NCBI GenBank assembly: GCA_014534385.1
Contig: JACVRP010000076.1
Span: 1 to 10,978, forward strand
DNA length: 10,978 nt
Direction of reading: 5' to 3'
Origin: Cyanobacteria bacterium Co-bin13
GTDB lineage: Bacteria > Cyanobacteriota > Cyanobacteriia > Phormidesmidales > Phormidesmidaceae
The notes below the pieces were generated by a model, which was given only the letters and a program-made list of their open reading frames with translations, searched no databases and was not told the origin of the DNA. The position numbers and the translations under genes are program-made. Numbering within the stretch: position 1 is the stretch's first letter; each line of letters opens with the position of its first letter. Positions 1 to 4,364 of this stretch are shown in pieces.

Positions 1-176
1 ATGCGATCGCAACCGCCCTCCTGCAAATCGCCCAGCCCAGCGAGCAACAGCGCCTGGTTGAAAACAGCCGGGGAATTTGCGATCGTTTTACCTGGCCCCG
101 CTCCGCCCAGCACCACTTAACCGCCTACCGCTCCCTGCTGCACTGCTCCTGCGAAGATCCCCGGGTTCTTTGCTAG
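1..176 (+). CDS. Glycosyltransferase group 1 (MSMEG_0565-like), C-terminal end, partial
   Basis: The open frame enters from the left edge (first whole codon at 3) and ends at TAG 174-176, leaving 57 visible residues. The segment reading CDRFTWPRSAQHHLTAYRSLL is typical of the last helices of GT-B family 4 glycosyltransferases, where a conserved 'F+W..+A..H...Y' pattern precedes the C-terminus. The next gene encodes an MSMEG_0570-family protein, which in cyanobacteria and actinobacteria belongs to a conserved cluster containing an MSMEG_0565-type glycosyltransferase, so I infer that subfamily. The catalytic parts lie outside the window. The final codons (EDPRVLC) are supplied by the left arm of a perfect inverted repeat, so the native C-terminus may once have been different. 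The ATG at position 1 is in another frame and is not a start for this gene. Family: fairly sure. Subfamily: context only. Confidence 0.7.
   Translation, partial: AIATALLQIAQPSEQQRLVENSRGICDRFTWPRSAQHHLTAYRSLLHCSCEDPRVLC
3..10. repeat. HIP1 octamer GCGATCGC (one of six)
   Basis: This is the highly iterated palindrome of many cyanobacterial genomes. Other perfect copies start at 1079, 1829, 3201, 5693 and 7203, nearly all inside coding regions. It helps place the host taxonomically. No local function is implied. Confidence 0.9.
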
Positions 177-218
177 AGCGTAGATCTTTAAGGTTCCCCC
201 AGAAGAACCCGGGGATCT
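155..218. repeat. Perfect 16-bp inverted repeat straddling the glycosyltransferase stop codon
   Basis: The left arm 155-170 (AGATCCCCGGGTTCTT) and right arm 203-218 (AAGAACCCGGGGATCT) are exact reverse complements separated by 32 bases. In RNA this would be a strong GC-rich hairpin with a large loop. No T-run follows the right arm, so it is not a classic intrinsic terminator, although it could protect the 3' end of the upstream message. GC-centred palindromes of the form AAGAA-CCCGG-TTCTT recall dispersed intergenic palindromes in cyanobacteria, so a mobile or MITE-like repeat is possible. The left arm codes for the last residues of the upstream protein. Confidence 0.75.
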
Positions 219-251
219 AAACCCACCCCCTACCCATCCACCCCACACCCC

Positions 252-548
252 ATGCCTGAAATCCGCTTCCGCATTGAATGGCCCGACGGCGCTCAAGAGA
301 CCTGCTATTCCCCTTCGCTGGTGGTCAAAGACTACTTCACCCCCCAACAGAGCTACGCGCTAGAGGACTTCGTCCAGCGCTCCACCGAAGCCCTGCAAAT
401 TGCCAGCGACCGGGTGCAGGCTAAGTACGGTATGCCCTGCGGTCTGGCTCTGAGTCAGCTGCAAAAGCTCCAGGCAACGGCCAAACGGTATCAGAATTTT
501 CCAGAAGCCAAAGTTAAGTTGCTGAGCTTTCTCGAGACTGCGGTTTGA
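252..548 (+). CDS. MSMEG_0570-family nitrogen-starvation-response protein
   Basis: A 98-residue protein without signal peptide or membrane segment. The N-terminal pattern (FRIEWPDG, then ETCYSPSLVVKDYF) and the middle motif ASDRVQAKYG are what I recognise as the MSMEG_0570 family, small proteins encoded in a conserved cluster with a nitrilase, a radical-SAM enzyme, a GNAT acetyltransferase, an AIR-synthase-like protein, a flavoprotein and a glycosyltransferase (nit1-type clusters; sll0783-sll0787 region in Synechocystis). The family has been linked to nitrogen starvation, but its biochemical role is not known to me. Length fits the family. ATG 252 is the first start after the upstream stop; there is no clear Shine-Dalgarno sequence. 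The upstream glycosyltransferase fragment supports the cluster assignment. The cluster appears to end here, because the next gene is unrelated. Confidence 0.82.
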   Translation: MPEIRFRIEWPDGAQETCYSPSLVVKDYFTPQQSYALEDFVQRSTEALQIASDRVQAKYGMPCGLALSQLQKLQATAKRYQNFPEAKVKLLSFLETAV

Positions 549-610
549 GGTGGCACAATATAGGCTATTCAAAATCGTCGAACCGGTCGCACCGACTGCA
601 TTGAGTTCCT

Positions 611-1381
611 ATGGACTTTGCCAATGAAGATGAGCTGCAGGCATTTTTAGCGCAATGGCTGGAAGAACACGGCCATAACGTCTATCGGGAGGTCAAGTGC
701 CCTGATGGGGGAGCCATCGACATCCTGACCCAAAAATACGCAATCGAGTGCAAGCGCTACCTGTCTCGGGCGGCCCTGTTTGCCGCTGCCGGACAGCTGC
801 GCACCTACGAGCAGCATTTTCCGGAGCAGCAGCCCGTCATTGCCGGACTTACCCCTGAGTCTGAGGGTACCGACTTTGATGCTGTTGCCGACCGCCTCAA
901 GACCTCGGGCGTTGAGATCTGGTTTATTGACCAGATGGATGCCTTCCTGGATTACTACAACCGACTAGAGGCGCTCTCTAAGAACCCCGAGCCCCCTCGC
1001 CGCCGTCTCAAACTGCCTCCTGCCGTGACCGGGCTCGCGGTGGCCCTGGGCATCGCTGGAATTTTGGCCGGAAGCTTTGCGATCGCATATCACATCCTGG
1101 AAGACACCGAGACTCGCCTGGCCATTACCGCAGAGGAAAAAGACCAGTGGGATGCCTTCCAAAGAGCTGCTGAGGTCTGGGACATCAATACTGCCCAAAA
1201 CAGCCTGACGCTGCTGGCTCAAAGTAACAATCGGTGTCTTCGCACCTTTGCCACCCGCCAGCAAGACAGCCTCGCTGCCAGTGCCGCCGAAGGATTTCGA
1301 GAGCTAAACGACATCAAACGCACCCTCAACGACCAGGAAAATTGCAAGTTAGAGGTCACTCCTTTCTCTTTTTCGCCATAA
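611..1381 (+). CDS. PD-(D/E)XK restriction-endonuclease-like protein with a transmembrane helix
   Basis: A 256-residue protein in three parts. Residues 1-115 look like a PD-(D/E)XK nuclease fold: an acidic N-terminal helix (E6-E8, E18-E19), then D37 in GGAIDILT, the E46-C47-K48 motif (IECKRY), and Q62-x3-Y66 (GQLRTYE), matching the D...ExK...Q layout of Mrr/type-IV-like and Holliday-junction-like nucleases. After basic linker PRRRLKL comes one hydrophobic helix (about 136-160). The remaining ~95 residues are polar and helical with two cysteines (in RCLR and ENCK). The basic residues before the helix suggest the nuclease-like part faces the cytoplasm and the tail lies outside. Flanking genes give no restriction-modification context: no methylase is visible. 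DNA cleavage is inferred from motifs only; a non-catalytic or repair role is possible. ATG 611 is preceded by a weak 'TTGAG'. Confidence 0.62.
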   Translation: MDFANEDELQAFLAQWLEEHGHNVYREVKCPDGGAIDILTQKYAIECKRYLSRAALFAAAGQLRTYEQHFPEQQPVIAGLTPESEGTDFDAVADRLKTSGVEIWFIDQMDAFLDYYNRLEALSKNPEPPRRRLKLPPAVTGLAVALGIAGILAGSFAIAYHILEDTETRLAITAEEKDQWDAFQRAAEVWDINTAQNSLTLLAQSNNRCLRTFATRQQDSLAASAAEGFRELNDIKRTLNDQENCKLEVTPFSFSP

Positions 1382-1415
1382 CCCGCCCTAATACAGACGC
1401 CGCGTGCGGAGAAAT

Positions 1416-1433
1416 TGCCTATGCTAGCAGGCA
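1416..1433. other. Small hairpin between nuclease-like gene and sensor kinase
   Basis: TGCCT (1416-1420) pairs with AGGCA (1429-1433) around an 8-base loop. It lies in the 93-bp gap ahead of the sensor kinase start. No T-run follows. It is short and may be chance. Confidence 0.25.
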
Positions 1434-1474
1434 GAAAGCGCCTGATCAAAAGCACCTAGAAGCCCAATCAAGCC

Positions 1475-3145
1475 ATGCTGGACCTGCTAAAAACCCTTTT
1501 TGCATCAAGGTCCTTTATTCCCCACGGGCACTGCTATCTCTGGCAGCCGGGCCTAGTCTGGCTCCACGTTCTCTCAGATGCCCTGATTGCTCTAGCCTAT
1601 TTTTCCATCCCTGTGGCCCTGGTTTACGTTGTCAGAAAGCGCCGGGAAGCCCCCTTCAGCGGGCTGCTGCTGCTGTTTGGGGCCTTTATTACCGCCTGTG
1701 GCACAACTCACCTGATGGAGGTCTGGACCCTCTGGCACCCTACCTACTGGCTGTCAGGCGTCCTTAAGGCCATCACTGCCCTGATTTCTCTGTATGTGGC
1801 CTTTGAGCTGATTACGCTGTTACCCCATGCGATCGCACTGCCCACCCTAGCCGCCACCAATGGGAAACTAGAGCAGGAAATCACCGAGCGTACCCAAGCG
1901 GAACTGGCTCAGCAGCGCTACGCCCAGCGAGTAGACGGGATTAACCGCATTAGCCGGGCAATTTTGGCCCAACAGTCCTCAAGAGAAACGGCCCAGGTAG
2001 CCCTACTGCACCTGCGGCGGCTTGTGCCCTGCCAATGGGCAGCCATTGCCCTGTTTGACTTTGCTCGCGGCCGAGCAGAAGTCGTGACTGGAGATGCCGA
2101 TAGCGAACAACTGTATCCAGAGGGCACCTACCTACCCCTAGAAACCTGTTCCATCCAAGATCTGCTTGCCCACGGCTCCACCCATCACGTTGAAGATATT
2201 GCTACCCTAGAGCACCCCTCTCCACTGATGCAGCAGCTGCTGGCCTCAGGCATTCGCTGCTGCATGGTGGTGCCCCTCTTTATTGAAGACAGGCTAATTG
2301 GCGAACTCAAGCTGGCCGACACCCACACCCCCGCTTTTACCCCAGAGCACGAGGAGATCGCCAGTGAAGTTGCGGCCCTGCTGGCCCTAACCATTCAAAA
2401 AGCCCAAATGCTAGAGCAGTCTCAGATCGACCGTGAGCGCTTACATACCCTCTCTGCCCAGCTCATAAACGCCCAGGAAACCGAGCGCCATCACATTGCC
2501 CGCGAGCTGCATGATGAAATTGGCCAGGCCCTCACCATCGTAAAAATCAATCTCCAGTCGCTAAAGCGAGCTGCCCAGACGGAGTCCAGTCCTCCTGGCC
2601 CAGCCCCCGTTCCAACCGCAGTTCAAGATAGTCTCGACATCGTAGAAGTTGCTCTACAGCAGGTCCGCGACCTCTCGCTCAATCTACGGCCCTCACTCCT
2701 CGATGATTTAGGGCTGACTGCCGCGCTGCGCTGGTACGTAGATCGCTACTCCCAGCGCACCGGTATTTCAGCCAGCGTTTCTGCAGCTTCAACACCGCAG
2801 CTTCCGGCAACCCTGGCTACCGCCTGCTTCCGCATTGTTCAAGAAGCCCTCACGAACGTGGCTCGCCATGCCCAGGCTCAGCACGTCACGATTGAGCTGC
2901 AGCCGCAGGATGAGGAGCTGCACCTGCTGATTCAAGATGACGGGGTTGGCTTTGATGCCCAAGCTGCCCACAGGCGAGCAATGCAGGGGAACAGCCTGGG
3001 CCTGCTGGGCATGGAGGAGAGAGCTTTGCTGGCAGGCGGCCACCTGACGATTCACTCTGCGCCAAACTCTGGAACCCAGATCCACGTCCAGCTCCCGCTC
3101 AACGACCAGCCACTGACCTCTGTCCTTGTAGAAAAGGGGAGCTGA
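1475..3145 (+). CDS. Ethylene-receptor-type sensor histidine kinase (ETR domain-GAF-HisKA_3-HATPase)
   Basis: A 556-residue membrane sensor kinase. Residues about 20-120 form three hydrophobic helices matching the ethylene-binding domain of plant ETR1 and Synechocystis Slr1212. D35 (in LHVLSDALIALAYFSIP) and the pair C75/H79 (ITACGTTHL) correspond to the ETR1 copper-site residues Asp25, Cys65 and His69. A short coiled linker (about 125-150) leads to a GAF domain (about 155-310) without a bilin-type Cys-His motif. The kinase core is NarL-type: HisKA_3 with phospho-acceptor H346 (ARELHDEIGQ), N box N461 (EALTNVARHA), G1 box DDGVGF (488-493) and a GLLGMEERA G2 region. The stop overlaps the next gene's ATG by one base, so the NarL regulator is the probable partner. 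Copper and ethylene binding follow from conserved residues, not from data. There is no clear Shine-Dalgarno sequence before ATG 1475. Confidence 0.88.
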   Translation: MLDLLKTLFASRSFIPHGHCYLWQPGLVWLHVLSDALIALAYFSIPVALVYVVRKRREAPFSGLLLLFGAFITACGTTHLMEVWTLWHPTYWLSGVLKAITALISLYVAFELITLLPHAIALPTLAATNGKLEQEITERTQAELAQQRYAQRVDGINRISRAILAQQSSRETAQVALLHLRRLVPCQWAAIALFDFARGRAEVVTGDADSEQLYPEGTYLPLETCSIQDLLAHGSTHHVEDIATLEHPSPLMQQLLASGIRCCMVVPLFIEDRLIGELKLADTHTPAFTPEHEEIASEVAALLALTIQKAQMLEQSQIDRERLHTLSAQLINAQETERHHIARELHDEIGQALTIVKINLQSLKRAAQTESSPPGPAPVPTAVQDSLDIVEVALQQVRDLSLNLRPSLLDDLGLTAALRWYVDRYSQRTGISASVSAASTPQLPATLATACFRIVQEALTNVARHAQAQHVTIELQPQDEELHLLIQDDGVGFDAQAAHRRAMQGNSLGLLGMEERALLAGGHLTIHSAPNSGTQIHVQLPLNDQPLTSVLVEKGS

Positions 3146-3798
3146 TGAAGCCAATTCGGGTGCTGCTTGTTGACAACCATAGGCTGATTCGAGCGGGGCT
3201 GCGATCGCTGCTAGAGTCAATGGAGGCCGTACAGGTGATAGCCGAAGCCAGCAATGGTCGAGAGGCTATTAACCTGGCCAAAACGCATCGGCCTGATATT
3301 GTGCTGATGGATGTTGCCATGCCAGAGATGAACGGGTTAGAAGCGACAGCGCAGATAGTCAAAGCGTTTCCCAACACCCATGTGATGATCCTCTCCATGC
3401 ATGCCAATGAGGAATACGTCATGCAGGCTCTGCAGGCGGGGGCCATGGGCTACGTGCTAAAAGATGCAGGCGTGGGGGAACTGGAGCTGGCCCTCAAGTC
3501 AATCTCCGGAGGCGAGGCGTACCTCAGCCCGAGCGTTTCTAAACACGTGATCTTAGACTACGTGCGGCGAACCGGGGGAGAATCGAGCGCTTCAGGTCAG
3601 CTCACGCCGCGCCAGCGCGAGATCCTGCAGCTGTTGGTGAAGGGGCGATCGGCCAAAGAAATTGCCGCCCAGCTTGTCATCAGCATCAAGACGGTCGAAA
3701 CGCATCGGTCTCAAATTATGGAGCGCCTGAATATTCATGATGTTGCCGGTCTAGTACGCTACGCCATTCGCACCGGCCTAGCCACAGCCGACGAGTAG
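3145..3798 (+). CDS. NarL/LuxR-family response regulator
   Basis: A 217-residue two-domain regulator. The receiver (1-120) has D10, phospho-acceptor D56 (VLMDVAMP), S84 (ILSMHA) and K106 (YVLKDAG). The usual second acidic residue next to D10 is Asn11 (VDNH). After a linker, a LuxR-type helix-turn-helix spans about 153-210: LTPRQREIL, then the recognition-helix region SIKTVETHRSQIMERL. It is expected to bind DNA as a dimer once phosphorylated by the preceding HisKA_3 kinase, since HPK7-type kinases pair almost always with NarL-type regulators. Its ATG shares one base with the kinase TGA (TGATG), preceded by an AAAAGGGGA Shine-Dalgarno-like run, which suggests translational coupling. Target genes are unknown; the 197-bp gap downstream contains inverted repeats that could hold a binding site. 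Confidence 0.93.
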   Translation: MKPIRVLLVDNHRLIRAGLRSLLESMEAVQVIAEASNGREAINLAKTHRPDIVLMDVAMPEMNGLEATAQIVKAFPNTHVMILSMHANEEYVMQALQAGAMGYVLKDAGVGELELALKSISGGEAYLSPSVSKHVILDYVRRTGGESSASGQLTPRQREILQLLVKGRSAKEIAAQLVISIKTVETHRSQIMERLNIHDVAGLVRYAIRTGLATADE

Positions 3799-3828
3799 CA
3801 TCCTCCTTTAGGCCGATCCTTAGGCTTA

Positions 3829-3860
3829 CCTGAGGGATATCTCAGGGTTTCCCTGATATC
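3829..3860. promoter_or_regulatory. Two mutually exclusive hairpins after the NarL regulator
   Basis: CCTGAG (3829-3834) can pair with CTCAGG (3841-3846). Alternatively GATATC+AGGG (3836-3841 and 3844-3847) pairs with CCCT+GATATC (3851-3860) around a TTT loop, leaving TC 3842-3843 bulged. The arms overlap, so only one can form at a time. There is no T-run behind them. On DNA the near-palindromic GATATC-AGGG/CCCT-GATATC could be a dimeric regulator site. Function is unknown. Confidence 0.4.
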
Positions 3861-3915
3861 GGCATCCAGGCTAGCAGGGTACATTGAGATCAATCGTCCC
3901 TAGAGACCTTGAGAA

Positions 3916-3934
3916 TTTCAGCCCAGTGCTGAAA
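3916..3934. promoter_or_regulatory. Inverted repeat TTTCAGC/GCTGAAA upstream of the receiver gene
   Basis: A perfect 7-bp stem (3916-3922 with 3928-3934) with a 5-base loop, 62 bases before the receiver start. It could be an mRNA hairpin or an operator. No terminator T-run follows it. Taken with the 197-bp gap, it makes a separate promoter for the downstream gene pair plausible, but I see no convincing -35/-10 pair. Confidence 0.35.
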
Positions 3935-3995
3935 CCAGCAACAGCGTTAACTGGGGAGACGGCTTACACAGCGTGTTTTTGGTGGAAATGAGCCT

Positions 3996-4364
3996 ATGCC
4001 GCCCCTGCGTATTCTGCTAGTAGACGACAGCCTGCCCTTTCTGGAGTTGGCGACTCGCCTCTTGTCCGCAGAGGCTTTTATTCACGTGGTTGGGCGGGCT
4101 CTCTCAGGAAGTGAGGCGTTGGCGCAGGTTTTACAGCTGCGCCCTGATCTGGTGCTGATGGATCTGGCCATGCCCGGCATGAATGGATTAGAGGCAACCC
4201 GTCAAATCAAGCTACAAACAGACGCCCCTTACGTCATCGTCCTAACTTTAAACGACAACAGCGAATACCGGATTGCCGCTGAGGCCGTAGGAGCAGACGG
4301 TTTCGTTCCCAAACTGGACTTTAGCGATGCGCTACTCCCGCTAATCTCCAGCTTGATTCGGTGA
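3996..4364 (+). CDS. Receiver-only (CheY-like) response regulator
   Basis: A 122-residue stand-alone receiver: acidic pair D10-D11, phospho-acceptor D56 (VLMDLAMP), T84 (VLTLND) and K106 (FVPKLDF). There is no output domain, so it probably works by protein-protein contact or as a phosphate shuttle or sink. Its D56 region (RPDLVLMDLAMPGMNGLEAT) is nearly the same as that of the NarL regulator upstream, with phospho-Asp and Lys at identical positions, which suggests a duplicated receiver. A GGTGGA Shine-Dalgarno sequence (3981-3986) sits nine bases before ATG 3996. The stop codon overlaps a possible GTG start of the following kinase (GTGA), so the two are probably co-translated, and the kinase, which has no receiver of its own, is the obvious phosphodonor. 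Confidence 0.9.
   Translation: MPPLRILLVDDSLPFLELATRLLSAEAFIHVVGRALSGSEALAQVLQLRPDLVLMDLAMPGMNGLEATRQIKLQTDAPYVIVLTLNDNSEYRIAAEAVGADGFVPKLDFSDALLPLISSLIR

Noticed and set aside
1..117. ATG at position 1 opening a short frame to TAA 115-117
   Set aside because: The frame offset by two bases carries the glycosyltransferase C-terminus; the ATG only precedes a HIP1 octamer.
1234..1767. A 177-residue open frame on the + strand spanning the end of the nuclease-like gene and the start of the ethylene-receptor kinase
   Set aside because: It overlaps two well-supported genes in another frame, its product is Arg/Ser/Pro/His-rich with no family pattern, and the conserved ETR motifs lie in the other frame.
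1555..2400. GAF domain of the ethylene-receptor kinase as a bilin-binding photosensor like that of Slr1212
   Set aside because: It has no Cys-His pair before the conserved VVPL strand (it reads GIRCCMVVPL) and lacks the other cyanobacteriochrome signatures.
2789..3220. A 143-residue - strand open frame over the kinase/regulator junction
   Set aside because: It is antisense to the HATPase motifs and the regulator start, with no recognisable domain.
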